64,000 nt of DNA from the NCBI GenBank assembly GCA_025093985.1, contig JACAAK010000002.1, positions 2,852,001 through 2,916,000 of the forward strand. Direction: 5' to 3'. Under the pieces are notes generated by a model. It saw nothing but the letters and a program-made list of their open reading frames with translations. It made no database searches and had not been told where the DNA came from. Of the stretch, positions 40,694 through 52,659 are shown piece after piece. Position 1 is the stretch's first letter; each line of letters starts with the position of its first letter. This DNA is from Calvatia gigantea. Its lineage: Eukaryota; Basidiomycota; Agaricomycetes; Agaricales; Lycoperdaceae. Both the position numbers and the translations under genes were made by a program.

Positions 40694-40927
40694 TCAACGG
40701 AGCGCTGGCGACTTTCCGTTACCCTTAATAGAGGAGGGTTGTGAAGTAGAAGTCGGCGAGAGTCTCGCCACATTGGCATAGTTAAAGAGGGCAAGAGCAC
40801 TAAAAGCTAGAGAGAGCGTGTTAAAAGCATAGGGTAAGGCCAATGGAGCTCCTCGCGCGAGAAATGGGGCAGCATTAGTGATCCTTTGGCGTAGGATGGG
40901 CTTGATTTGTTGTACGTTTTGCAGCAT
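40694..40927 (-). CDS. small one-TM protein, hypothetical
   Basis: A 77-residue frame starting MLQNVQQIKPILRQRITNAA, with a basic amphipathic start and one membrane segment (PYAFNTLSLAFSALALF), ending STSQPSSIKGNGKSPALR. The basic start and short length would fit a mitochondrial inner-membrane protein, but this is inference. I do not recognise it. Splicing at either end was not resolved. Confidence 0.4.
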   Translation of the reverse strand: MLQNVQQIKPILRQRITNAAPFLARGAPLALPYAFNTLSLAFSALALFNYANVARLSPTSTSQPSSIKGNGKSPALR

Positions 40928-41595
40928 TCCGTTACATAACCGTAGGATCAATTCACCCTCGGCGGACTTACACCCTAGCTCTGACCTTCACGATAAATGA
41001 GGTGAGTGGCCTTGTGTATACTCCCTTGTATTTTGTTCGTTTCTACCATCTTGTATTGTTTTTTCAGGGATAGCAATAACGAGCTAACTAGGAGTAGCTA
41101 GAAGTCTAGGACCCGTGCAGTGCGCAGAAGTTTATTTGCGTTTGTTTACATTATCAGCTGAACCAGAAATGGATAATGCTACTAGCGAAGGTTACACATT
41201 TGAAATTCTCTGGGGATATACTTTTGAAAAACAAATTATCTTTAAAGACTATGTAACTTGTAATAGCAGGTCTAGGAGTCCCGTTAGCCAATGAGAGTGC
41301 CTCTTTGTCTAACTGATCAGGAACGCAAGAAAACATCAGGCCTTTTGTAAGCATTACGATAAGATAAGATAAGACAAGATGAAGATAATTGTGGAACCAA
41401 GACAAAATCTCCAGAAAATAATGTGGTGTATTCAATCCAATGCCAATTATAACACAGGATCCCGAAAATCCATATCCAACTACCAACAGCAAAGCAATGT
41501 GAAAAGGAGAATAACATGACAAGCAGGATCAGAGCAAGTGACATACAGAAGCGCGGAGCAGTTAAAAATACGCATGATGTGACGTAGTTTTGCAG
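40928..41595. other. intergenic region
   Basis: No supported gene. Contains a short GATAA repeat. Confidence 0.45.
41358..41376 (+). repeat. GATAA pentamer repeat
   Basis: Three tandem GATAA units followed by a near match. Each unit also fits the core of a fungal GATA-factor site, but the spacing to the flanking genes gives no clear regulatory role. Confidence 0.5.
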
Positions 41596-43196
41596 TTATC
41601 CCGAGAACTGGATCCCATTCGTATCTATCCACCGATTAAGGAGCAATGCAAGTAGAGCTTCTATGAGGAGGTTATCGTTGCTGAATGTATATTGAATAAG
41701 GCCATGGGAAGGTCCGATTGCGGTTAGCTGGTTGTATTTCCGGAAGAGTGCGATGCGGACGTTAGGTGCCATGAAGAGCTACAAGAGTTGGAAATGAGGT
41801 GGAGGAGCGGAAACAAAGGAAATAATGTCAGCATCACGTTACTCGATTGAGAAAGAAGCAGAAAGAAATAGGGAAAGGAGGGAAAGGACAGCGGAACCCG
41901 CGTTATGGAAAACCCTCCGAGCCAATACCCTGCAGTAAGGTAGCCACGGTCGCAATACGCATCCAATTAGAACTTGCATCCACGAGTACGAGCCGCTGGC
42001 GAAGAATCCTCATCCTCGGGCCTCCAACTCCCCTATCCGTTTCGGGTGAGGTGGAGCCGTGTGATGAAGCCCTTCGGAAACAGTCCAGGCGTAAAATACA
42101 GAAAAGGGGGTTACTCACATCATAGGCGGTCGCATCGTCGCGAATACAACGCCACTCGAATTGTTTCCCATCCACGGAGGTAAACCTTCGCGCACTGCCA
42201 TGAAGACATAAGAGTCAAAAAGAGACCAAAACAGAGGTAGATTGAAGGACTATGCGTCACCTGTCTATGGACCCGGGAAGAACGAGGTGCGACATTGGCA
42301 ATCGCCGCGAACCAACCGTCACATCACCCAGATAGGTTCCGGTTCCCCATTCCAGTTTCGCACAGAGGTCTTTTTCATTCTTATAGACCTAATGAAGTAT
42401 ATGAACGGAGGTTCCTCCTGATGCAACATTTGCGAACGCACCATGGTTCGGAGAGTTTGATTGAGATTACTCTCCTGTGTTTCGAATGACAAATAAACCG
42501 GTTTTGTGTCCTCGCCAATTAACATGCATGAGCGTGGGTCATCACGACCAGTGAAGAACAACTGATATGTTCCAGCGACGTTCGCAGGGGGTTGCTGTTG
42601 GGACGGTTGTTGTTGCGAATACTGGGATGAGGATTGTAGTCGTTGGGCCAGTCCACTGAGTTGAGGGAAGGGAGGTCGCTGAATATGATGGCCCGGCTGT
42701 CCGAACTGGTTCTGCTGAACCTGCTGTGTTTGGGAATTCAGTTGGGCTTGCTGAGTCGGCCGCGGTGGAGACTGGGAAGATCGGCTCTGCTGAGTATGTT
42801 GGGCCTGAGGAAAGCCATTTGATTGATCCAGCTGGTTTTGTGGAGCTTGTTGAGGATACTGATTCTGTTGGACCTGTCTCAAAGGACTAGGTTGAGTTGT
42901 CGGCTGAGAATAAAAGTTTAACTGGTTCGCTGCGTTTGCGGAGATTCCTGGGAATACTGGACGGGAGGTTGTTGTGCCTGTTGGGAGAACGGCTGCTGTC
43001 GGGGCAGTTGGGAATAGGGGTCCTGCTGGGACTGTGGATATAAATCTTGTTGATAGACATTCTGCTGAGGAAATATATCTTGCTGAGGAAAGGAATCTGT
43101 GTTCTGCTGAGGATGATCAGACTGATAATGGTTTTGAAGGGATTGGTGGTACTGGTGCTGTTGGGACGGATAGGTGAAGCTCGGTGGGTAAGCCAT
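41596..43196 (-). CDS. Gln-rich protein with DUF6593-like C-terminal domain
   Basis: The N-terminus (MAYPPSFTYPSQQHQYHQSL) opens a roughly 180-residue Gln/Pro-rich low-complexity region. The C-terminal domain is spread over several short exons: TYQLFFTGRDDPRSCMLIGE, DTKPVYLSFETQ, LEWGTGTYLGDVTVGSRRLP, RRFTSVDGKQFEWRCIRDDA and, in the last exon, VRIALFRKYNQLTAIGPSHG, then a helix LLIEALLALLLNRWID. This fits the DUF6593 type found in mushroom-forming fungi, whose function is unknown. The Gln-rich part changes frame near 42935-42950: the upstream frame stops shortly after QESPQTQRTS, while the downstream frame continues NQLNFYSQPTT. That needs one missing base or two extra. Exons between about 41940 and 41780 are only partly resolved. 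Confidence 0.7.
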
Positions 43197-43284
43197 GGAA
43201 AACAAAATTAGAACAAGAAACTCCATTAAATACAGACTCGCTTTGATCCACTGATCCAGCCGTAATCCGAACTCCCACCAGAAA
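43197..43284. promoter_or_regulatory. compact bidirectional promoter, DUF6593-like / RED genes
   Basis: Only 88 bases lie between the divergent start codons at 43196 (-) and 43285 (+). Confidence 0.6.
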
Positions 43285-44889
43285 ATGGACCAGGTATTTC
43301 TCTCATTCATACTGCCACCGGAATTGAACCTGAACTACCTTTAGAATTCCTTCCGACGCCTGATTTCCACCCCAGGAGGGTCTGGGTCTGGGTCGCGGGG
43401 GAACGTGTCAACTAAATCGTGAATAGTCTTTTTCATCGTCCTGAAAGACCTTGCACTCAATTGATACGCGAAGAAAGACAGTAGATGCTGCACAGCCCTT
43501 GTTCAAACCCCGTAAACTGAAGAAAGCTGACACGGAAGTTAAGTACCGGGACCGTGCTGCCGAGCGACGCGAAGGTGGTGGGAACGACTATGCACATGTA
43601 TGTGTCCAGTCGTCCTTCTAACACTCCCACTAATCATTCCGGCTTTCTTCAGGTGGAAGCTGTACTACGAGATTTCGAGCAGCGAAATGCTACCAACAAA
43701 GACCGAAAAACGGTGAGCTTATAAACTTTGGTTTCCATGTGCTACCATTAACTCATGTCGACAAATTCAGGTCGAAGAGCAACGCAAATATCTGGGGGGC
43801 GATAGTGAACATTCCATTCTCGTGAAAGGTCTTGATATTGCTCTGCTTGAGCAAAAAAAGGCACGAGCAGCGCTGGATTCAACAGAAGACGACGACATAC
43901 TTGAAGAAGCTTACCTCGAAGGCTCATTTCTCCCCCAAAGACGTACTCGAGAAGACCTCATAAAAGAACTCAAACATAAACGAACACAACATGGGGGCGG
44001 GAGTCTGGAGGGAGAGCCGAAAGGCGAGGCGAAACGGACAGCACAAGAGGAGGCTAGGGCCCTAGAGGAGGCTAAGAAACAAGGCAAATTCAAGCCTCTT
44101 GGGTTTAAGCCTATCGGCGGACCCGAGAAGGAAAAGAAGAAGAAAAAGAAGGTGAAGACCGACGAACACTCAACAAAGGAAGGAGAGGAAAGGAAAAAGA
44201 AGAAACGCAAAGTCGAAGGGTCCGAAACAGATCAAACGCAGGATAAAACGGAACTTGAGTCCACAAAGGAAATTCCAACGACACCGCCGGCGGCACCAAT
44301 ACAACAGCCCACTCAAAGTGTGCCAGGACCGGAACCAGAACCTCTAGGAGACGATTTTGACATCTTTGCGGGTGCAGGCGATTACGATGGTGTTGACCTT
44401 GGTGACGATGACAATGACGATGACGATGACGACGAAGCAGACTCTAAACCAACTGCCGACTACCGAGAGACTTCTCAAACACCCCCACCAACCGGCAATC
44501 CACCCAGAAAGTGGATTTCAACTGAAGAAGACGAGGTACCTTCGCTCGGATTAAAACACACCGAGCCACAGTCTCCTTCACGGGTTCAAGAGAGACGAAA
44601 TTCTGCCCGGAAGCCAGACGGTCATGATGTCGAAATGGAAGATGGCGAGACACGAGAACTCGAAGAAGAACAAACAACGCGTCTTCAGCCCTTGGAAAGT
44701 TCCAACTTACCTTCGATTCGGGAATTCCTTGCTATGGACGAAGCCGCTGTGGCTTCCGAGAAGCGGCGGAAACGGAAAGAAAAGAAAAAAGCAGGCGGAG
44801 GGGCTGGCGGCTCTAAGAGTCTGGAACAGAAGGTTAACAGGGATTTTCAACGGTACATCCATCCACACTCGCCCTTCTACTCGCCTTAA
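43285..44889 (+). CDS. RED/IK-type spliceosomal protein
   Basis: Exon 1 codes for only MDQ (43285-43293), then exons 43345-43404, 43448-43597 and further ones to the stop at 44889. The protein reads MDQNSFRRLISTPGGSGSGS, RKTVDAAQPLFKPRKLKKAD, EVKYRDRAAERREGG, KYLGGDSEHSILVKGLDIAL. This is the conserved RED N-terminal domain with its YRDRAAERREG and LGGD-x-EH-x-LVKGLD motifs. The rest is a long Lys/Glu/Asp-rich region with nuclear-localisation-like runs, an Asp-rich stretch (44395-44450), and a C-terminal SIREFLAMDEA block. RED is a nuclear component of the spliceosomal B complex that works with SMU1 to help activate splicing. The introns at the 5' end are only 43-51 bases. No frame break is seen. 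Confidence 0.87.
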
Positions 44890-46069
44890 CAAGCGCTTTA
44901 TAGATTGCAATCGTATACTAACAAAAAAGAGGCCTCCGGTTTAAAATAATTCGCCACTTCCCATTCGCTCGTTGGAACTGAAGTGAACAACTTCCGGCTT
45001 ATTATTGCCAGCTGCCAACGGCTATGGTTCCACCACTGGACCGATAGCATAGCCTCCTTAGACCTAACCCTACCCCAAGGATCCCCTATTATGCCCCATT
45101 GTATTCTGAAGGTGCACAATAGTACTCCGAGTTGAGTTTTTTGAAAATCAGAATCACGAGCCCCATTTTGAGGATCGCCACGCGAAGTGTGAATTAATCC
45201 CACATTTCCTGAGGTTCAATGGACACCTTGGTTTACTGACCGGTCATTTGGCCGCAGTTGCGACAGAGAGATCTCCACCCCGAAAGAAATTGATACGATT
45301 CTCAAGAACTGTCATCTCTCCCGAGTCCGTTGGCTTGAAGTGTGGGTACGGTCCTCCAGACTTGTCTTGTTCAACCCGACAAGTGACATCGGGTCCGAAT
45401 CAATTGAGAACGTGGTGGGAAACCCAAAGTTATACTTACGACTGAACACAAAAAGAAATTGTACCTTCCGTCGACTGACAGGATGAGACCACTAAGTACA
45501 TGCTGTGGAAATGATTGGGACCCTTTCCCAGTGAAGGGTCACCTTTGGGAGCACCACCATGTGCTTGTGTTATTCCGGTGGTGTTCTGGCGACGTTTTGA
45601 TTTTTATGCAAAGCGACATCTCCCTCATGTCATTGTAGGGTGCGCTCAGCTGCCGCACCGGCCTCTTCGTCTCATTTAATTTATTTTAATTTCTCGGCCA
45701 CTTGTGTCCTTTGTACCGTATCCAATCTGATAAGTTCGACTGATGCCTGTTGCGCTTATTTCTCGACTACACGAAGGCGCACGTACCAAGTGTGGAGTAT
45801 CCGAGGAAACATCACAAGAACTTCATCCAGGATCTCCCACGAAACCAAATCACGGAGAATGTCGAGTTCATTCCTACACAAATATCTGACATTACGATGA
45901 CAGGGCGGGCGGGGACGAACCTTAAACGCTTAGAGCGCATATTCATGAACTATGCTGAACAAGATGAGAGAAGTCCCCAGTTTCTAAGCCCTCAAGCTGT
46001 TATTCTGCCAATCATGTCTGACCACAAAACGAAGAACACACAGTAATGCACATTGTTGTCGGGGCAGGT
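44890..46069. other. intergenic region between convergent genes
   Basis: About 1.2 kb with no supported gene; frames up to about 100 codons on both strands lack motifs and exon partners. Confidence 0.45.
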
Positions 46070-47534
46070 TCAAGAGTTGACCTTCCACAAAGGCCGCCTG
46101 CGCAACTTGCGCGTAATATGCACAGCGCTACCACCAAAGTTCCCACCTCCAAATGCCAAAACAACCGTCTCCTCCGCTCCCGATCCCCGTGGCGCCCCTC
46201 GTTTACGCAGATCGATCGCGTCCTTGGCAAACTTGAATCGAGCCTGGTCAGAACCTACACACCACGTCCAGTCAGTGAACAGGGTGAAATGCCATTACGG
46301 ATGAAGCGCCTTACCGATACGGAAAGTTGGAGACTCCACAGCTGTTTTGAATAGTTCGAACGGAACACGCGAGTAGACCTGCAACAATACATCGCGTGGA
46401 GTCGGTGCGCTTGCGCCGGGGGGTGCATCCTGCTTGTGGTGGGGCATTCTCGAGTATTTCAGGAAGCGAGACAAGGAAATGGAATACATCGTCCCGCAAT
46501 CTCTGAGCATACAACCCAAATACCGACGTCTGAGGCAAATCTGGGGTGGCTGACCCATCTCCGGACGATGGTGTGGCATCGGCGAATCGAAGCCATTGAT
46601 CAATAGTCTCCACCGACAATGAACGCCTGCATACATCGTATGCAAAAGCGCATAAATCTTCCATTCCACCGAGCAAACAACCAGCAGCAAGCACCGCGCG
46701 AGCATTCTGGGGTTGGATCATGTTCATCGACACCGACGAATATAAATAACCGAGAGCTATTGCAGAACAAGAGAAAATTTAGGCTTCTGGAAACACTGGT
46801 GGTGTGTGACTATGGTCTGACCTATAGCGAAGCCCTATGAAGAAAATTCCAGTACAAATGTGAGCGTCTGAGGCGATGACCTAACAGGATTGAACACACA
46901 CCTCTTGTGTTACCTCGGGTTCTTGTTCCAGATTTGCGTAGATGACGCGCTGCCCAGTCGTTTGGGGCGATGTCGACATGAGATGTGCGAAGTATGGGGA
47001 GCGAGAGAGTATAATAGCGTGAAGGCGGTATATGTTTTGATGTACATGCTAGAGAAGTGCTATAAGACGCGGTGTTGTTATCGTCACCAGAGAATAAGAG
47101 CCACATACGAGGATGGTATCAGCATAATTCTGATGTCCCACGCATTGAACCAAGTCAAGTCACCCGAACACATAGATGTAGACATAACTTACACCGGTTT
47201 GAAAACCTGAGTTATATAAATGATTGATGATCTCTTCATTGTGAGAGTTTTGCTGGCATGGAAATCTACAGCATAAAAACAGGGTCAGTATACCGATCGC
47301 TATTAATGGCGAAATGATAAGTCGACGAGGGTCGAGAGACACGACTGTGGCCTTCATTACGACTGCGAACTTATGAAAAGCAACTCACAAAGGAAAGCCG
47401 TTAGGGGGATAAGCTGACACAGGCGAGGTTGGCTGCGTCTCGTAGGAATCGGAGCCCGTTTGAGCAGAGAGTGGAGGGTTGGCGTAGCCATTATGGCCGT
47501 TGACAGAGGGGACTGAAGAAGGATCCGAGCTCAT
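46070..47534 (-). CDS. BTB/POZ domain protein, apparent frameshift
   Basis: Exons join as MSSDPSSVPSVNGHNGYANP, a disordered start, then FPCQQNSHNEEIINHLYNSG, ADTILV, IYRLHAIILSRSPYFAHLMS, YANLEQEPEVTQE, a 13-base exon, ALGYLYSSVSMNMIQPQNAR, AVLAAGCLLGGMEDLCAFAY and DQWLRFADATP. The final exons carry DVLLQVYSRVPFELFKTAVE, GSDQARFKFAKDAIDLRKRG and VVLAFGGGNFGGSAVHITRK, ending PLWKVNS. The ILSRSPYF and VLAAGCLLGG pieces mark a BTB fold followed by a helical BACK-like part. Such proteins often act as adaptors, but the partner is unknown. One extra base is apparent in a C6 run on the coding strand (46418-46423): without it, PGASAPTPRDVLLQV follows in frame. Confidence 0.78.
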
Positions 47535-47724
47535 CGTGAATTATAACGGTGTGGCGAATGACGAGAATAACGAAGAAGAAAGAAATGGTGTTGAGGGGGG
47601 CAATGAGGGACACAGTCTGCAACCCAACACAACGAAGCTCGGAACGCGAAAGACTGCACCAAGTCACGTCACATCCCGACATCGCGAGTCACACACACTT
47701 CCATTGAAGTTCCACCAAACAATT

Positions 47725-49187
47725 TCAGGCTTTGAGCTGGGATATCACTTCCTCCAAGCTCATTACATTGCCATATGTATTTCCTGCCGCCATGTCTATG
47801 CATACAAAACTTGACATCAGATTATTAATTACACCAGCCCTCCTGGAAATTTCTCCACATATAGGATCGTACATGGGTGGCGGAGATATGTAAATCGGTA
47901 GCTCACCCTTAACCATTCCGCTCGACCGTAGCTGCGGCGCCTCTAAGTGGACTGATACCTAGCAAGAGAACAATCTCACCATGTGGGACCTATCCGAGGC
48001 GAAGTGGTCCATGAAAATTTGTCCTGGGATCAATCGAAACAGGCTAAAAATAATCTAGCATCAGTCCCGGGGTCTAGGCTTACAACCGAAACTACAGCTT
48101 ACCTCTGATATTGCGGCGGCAATTCAAAGGGAAATGTTCCCCTTAGATACTCTGTAGGGTGGTGTGGCTCTCGGATTAGCGTAAACGCGTAAGGATCCAA
48201 CAAAAAACCTACCACCCCATCGACAAGGCATTGGTGCTATGGAGGTATCAAAATCATACACCCAATTTCCGACCTCGTCACTGCCGGCGTCCACTTTTCC
48301 GTCTTGATGACGGATATTCTCTGCTTCACCCTGGCTTGTGGCGTTTGGAGAAAGTGTCGTGGTACCCGAACTCTTTGCCTTGAGAACGAGGATAACGTGA
48401 TAGTCCCAAACGACGGGTGCACCTTCCTCGCGTGCCGCTTTCTGTCCCCATAGTGCGACCTGTAGGAGTGTAAGAAGGACGTTAAGTCAGCAACCTGAGT
48501 GCCTGTGCCCTCACATGGTCAAATATCATTAAAAATATTCAAAAAGCACGCTTATAAATAGGCAGGGGAAGGTGTTGAGTAGACTGAGAGCTGCACTTCG
48601 CCCAACCTGGAAGTGCATCTCCGGATCGCCCAAGTTAAGTTCGGTCCTTGGCTATCCGCGACCACTAGCACGAAGATCGACGAGGTGGCTCAGTGTTGCG
48701 GACATTGGAGACACAATAGGAGCAACTTCACGCAACATCCACGCCTGCCGTGCACAGTAAATGTGTACGGACGGTCCAGTGGCCCACGATCCCCCAGCGT
48801 GCCGACATACCCGGCCCGTGCAAAGGTGGTTCATGTTCACAGTACTTGGACACGGGGCCGCGCGAGGCAATTGACTCCACGTCAATCAAGGGAGGGTGCA
48901 GCATTCAAGTAAGCCGGGAGGCACACACCGTCGCTAACAGACGACGACGGAACTTAGTCAAAGCAAAGAAAAAAGGGACACGATCGGAGGAGGCTGGAAC
49001 GCACCGTCTTGTTCTCATTCGAGATGAACACTACCCAAACCTCCCACCGCTCACACACTTCCTTACGTCCCAGAAACTCTCGGCATAACAAGTACACGTT
49101 CTCCTCGCAATAGTACCTCGTGTAAATGTAATCAACTGGAAGATCCGGTGGGAGGATATCGCAATTTTCTACTGCACGGCCCGGCAT
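47725..49187 (-). CDS. ntaq1: protein N-terminal glutamine amidohydrolase (NTAQ1)
   Basis: Exon 1 (49187-49005) gives MPGRAVENCDILPPDLPVDY and YYCEENVYLLCREFLGRKEV, then WVVFISNENKT. After a 545-base intron, exon 2 (from 48459) reads VALWGQKAAREEGAPVVWDY, HVILVLKAKS and VYDFDTSIAPMPCRWG. Later exons give EYLRGTFPFELPPQYQ, FRLIPGQIFMDHFASDRSHM and MVKGELPIYISPPPMYDPIC. The Cys of YCEEN, the His of WDYHVIL and the Asp of VYDFD form the known Cys-His-Asp triad of NTAQ1. The enzyme converts N-terminal Gln of proteins to Glu, the first step by which such proteins are marked in the Arg/N-degron pathway. FASDRSHM is a strongly conserved late motif. All parts are in frame, so the gene looks functional. 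The stop at 47725 leaves 190 bases before the BTB gene start. Confidence 0.9.
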
Positions 49188-51078
49188 GGCCAGGACAATG
49201 GCACCACCGGATTGTGGTATTTAAATGAGTAGAGTGGGGAAGAGAAGATTAGATGACTTGAATTAGCACTTCCCGGAATTGGAAAGGGGTATTTATTAGA
49301 TGAGTTTGGTTGGCGGCTGCAGTTACCATTCATATTCATTGATTGACATCTGTCTGACCTGAGCTAAATTACAACACTACACTCCCAGTCGTGCAATTGG
49401 CGTGTTGCCACGGGACCCTTACTTAGGCGAGTTGATCTTAATAAGTCTTAATACCTGCCGAGGATCTTCACGGAGTTCGAACATTCAGAAGTGTCGCGAA
49501 CCCCATCTGAACAATAAACTAAATGTTCCTGGTACCATTATCTGCAAGACCCGGGGGATCACAACCTCATCTGCACTTCACAATCAAAGGGAGGCCGTCA
49601 AGCGATAGGCGTTCATGCCAGAAAGCGGGCCGGATGGCCTGGAAGATAGGGGTGACATTTGCTACAATCTGTACCCAGCCGGCTGGCAGCCCCATAGTTG
49701 TATTATCGCTGGCGTTCGGTTGGTTGCCCCTAACACCGTCTTAAACACGGGTGAAGAGTGAGGCGAAGCGAAATGAAATAGATGTGCAGGACAGCGCCAA
49801 ATTATCGTAATGGTGCATGGTCACGAGTAGGACGAGTGAAACGTTTGAAGGAGAGTAGCATGTATAACTCCGGGGCTTATAGTCTGCGCACTCCAACGTT
49901 TTCGCCTTACCTGACGTCTAGATCGTAGGACTGTCCCGCGAAGTCGGCAAGTCAGATCTTCTCAGGGCAGCTGTGACACTGATAACGATAATGCTTAGAT
50001 CTCGGATAAACCAGGATAAACCTCACAAATTCTTTCGGGTATACACAATAGCCCTTTCATGGACTCTTGCAATTGTCGCCGAACGACGAATCTCCGTCGG
50101 TACTTATGTAGGGGGTAAGGGGACTCTGTCGAGGGTTATCGTGGATAACAAACGGAAGATTGTCGTTCGTGATCCAGCTGACTTGAACAATGCTCTTTGA
50201 TTTAATAATCTCGGCATACCCGCGGGCCAGGTCGGGCTAGGAGTCATGTATGAGTGGTGTCGTGAGCGGGGAAAACGGTGTCTTGTGGGCGGCAGGCGCA
50301 GCGTGATCGTAGTGGGAACATTCGCTTATGGCAGGTTCGGCAAGGTCTTCAGAGACTGGGCGTAGGTAAAAAGCCTTCAGTACCCATTGCTCAGCGCTTG
50401 AAGTTCAGAGGGAAAAGAAACGGTAGGAATGCTAAAACGGCGCTACGTTGCTGTTCGGGTATTCTGAGGAACGCAATCAGCACCATTCCTCTGCTTTATG
50501 GGGTTGGTTGATTGGATTTCTTTGGCCTTCCGCCTCCTCCGACTGGTCGCGGCCCCCTCCACCTTGCCACAACCTGCAAGAAAGAGAGGAAGGGTTGAGG
50601 CAGGTGGATCGCGAAGTCCAATTCGTGAGCATGATCACTTCCAAGGGTCTTAGAGGCACCGAGGCATGCCGAGGGTGAATAAGATGAGTGTTTACAGTTG
50701 CGCAACAAAGGCTTGGGAATTGCAGTGGCGTAATAAACAAGCGAGGAACCTAAGTCGGGAGGATAACCGCAACGCATCGGCTGAGTACAGTTGTTCAATC
50801 ATCAATGGTCCTTCCAAATACATAGATCAGCGGTCAACAGTGCACATGGAGTAATACGTAAGCCGTCCACCCGATAATTCCGCAGAGCAGTGATTTGGTT
50901 GCGTTAATGACTCGCGGTGCCTTTTTGAGGGGGGACATCAGGTGTTGGTATGTGATGTGGGATGCCTGGAAGGAATTTGGTCAGTTTCTGATTCTCTATA
51001 CATTCAGGTGGGGATACCTTGCATGGGTTTATGATGTGAAGAAGCCTCTCATGCGGTGTTGGTGAGGTGTCATGCATG
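49188..51078. other. long intergenic region
   Basis: 1.9 kb with no supported gene. Frames of 60-100 codons exist on both strands without motif or splice support. Confidence 0.4.
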
Positions 51079-51519
51079 TCATGACTTCTGTGACGTCGAC
51101 AATGTTTGTGTACCGCTATTTTTTGTTGTGGCTGTCTTTTTCTTGAGCACGAGTTCCGGTGACGAGGTGTCTTTCCGAAAGGGAACGAAAATAGGCCGTG
51201 CTGGAGAGGTAGGTGACGTAGAGGGGTTGGGTATGTTAGATGTTATAGGGCGTTGTCGTGGCTGAGGTGCGTGGATTGGGGATGATGGAGAGTTTGATGA
51301 CAACGACGAGCCAGACGACGACGACGACGGGGATTGTATGGGGTCCTGGTAGTACTGCGGGGATGTTGGTGAGAACGCAGAGGGCCTGCGTGGGGAGGGA
51401 ATGGGAATGGGATATTGAGATGGTTTGGGAGGTTGGGGTACAAGGCCCGACCCGTTCGTGAATGGGTGAGTAGCAAACGGGTCGAAAGACTGAAGAAGCT
51501 CAGAGTGTGACGAAGGCAT
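51079..51519 (-). CDS. small Ser/Pro-rich hypothetical protein
   Basis: A single 146-codon frame with an ATG: MPSSHSELLQSFDPFATHPF, then Pro/Ser-rich sequence, then SPARPIFVPFRKDTSSPELV and LKKK. The PIFVPFRKDTSSPELVLKKK stretch looks conserved rather than random. I do not know a function. The last codons may be read-through into an intron, since a possible donor lies near 51113. Confidence 0.55.
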   Translation of the reverse strand: MPSSHSELLQSFDPFATHPFTNGSGLVPQPPKPSQYPIPIPSPRRPSAFSPTSPQYYQDPIQSPSSSSSGSSLSSNSPSSPIHAPQPRQRPITSNIPNPSTSPTSPARPIFVPFRKDTSSPELVLKKKTATTKNSGTQTLSTSQKS

Positions 51520-52659
51520 TGGTTGGGATGAATTACAAGTTGGGTGAATTAGCAGGATTCAGAGTGGAATATATATACGAGCTCTGGAGTAGGCACCGGA
51601 GCACCGGCAGTGGGAGGGCGAGATCGGATCTTGAGCATTTGAGTCGTCATAGAATTAACTCTTTCTGTTCTTATTTCTCAAAGTCTGCAAGTCTACGGAA
51701 CTCCTTTCCAGCCATCAGCCATTTGTCACATGTCGTTCCCCGCGACCATCCCAATCACGTCCAGCCTGACCGGGATATCATCGGGTTTATGTAAACACGT
51801 GTTCTGATCCTTCGGCCATCAGTGCCAATTTGACTCCGGATCATGATGAGTTAATGCTCCCTGCAGCAGCCTGCGCCGCATTGATATCGACAGGCTCCCC
51901 CAGCGGCCAACACCCATGCAGTCGCTTCGTAATTCTTGGCTGTCCATCCAGGGATTGGTGTGCATGCTCGGCGCTGTTTTCACCATCCACAATGCCGTGC
52001 ACACGCGCTTCGCTTGGAACTCCATTATGTTCAATTCAGTGACACTCGTGATTACAGGTTGGAGGAGGCTTCCTCTCACATGTTGTCGTTAGGCGACGGT
52101 CATACATGCCCAACTAAAAAGGGAATATTCTCCATGCCGTTATCCATCTCTGCTAACTTGAAACTATATCGCCCCATCAACGGGGCGACGATCAAGTGCC
52201 CACAAAACAAGACCCCAATTTGCTTAATAGTAGTCTGCATCGTGGGTTCAAAATGACCCAAACTAAAGCAAGTTACACTCGCATATTTATCGCCCGCGAT
52301 GGATCGCAACTCATATTTCACCGTGATGTGGGTGGTTCTTGACACTAATGGTCTTCTTTTTGCACAGCGTTACCCTTGACAGGTAAGTAATCTGCATTGA
52401 ACAAGTTAATCTATGAGCAGATGAACCTCGAGTACGTGGACCAGCAATGTTATTTCAGTCGCCAGACGCGGGCTGTCGGCATCTGTATGTGTCGAGTAGA
52501 AAAGGTACCAAGCGGGAGAAATATTCGAGAGTTGTCTAAAATCCGAACGTTGTCTGCCTTTCTTAACACTTCTAATAAACCCGGGCGGAGAAGCTCGAGA
52601 ACATCAGAATTCGAGGCCTAGACCCAGAATGAGCGACGTGTCAGGCCACTTTACAAGTT
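51520..52659. other. intergenic region
   Basis: 1.1 kb with no supported gene. Confidence 0.45.
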
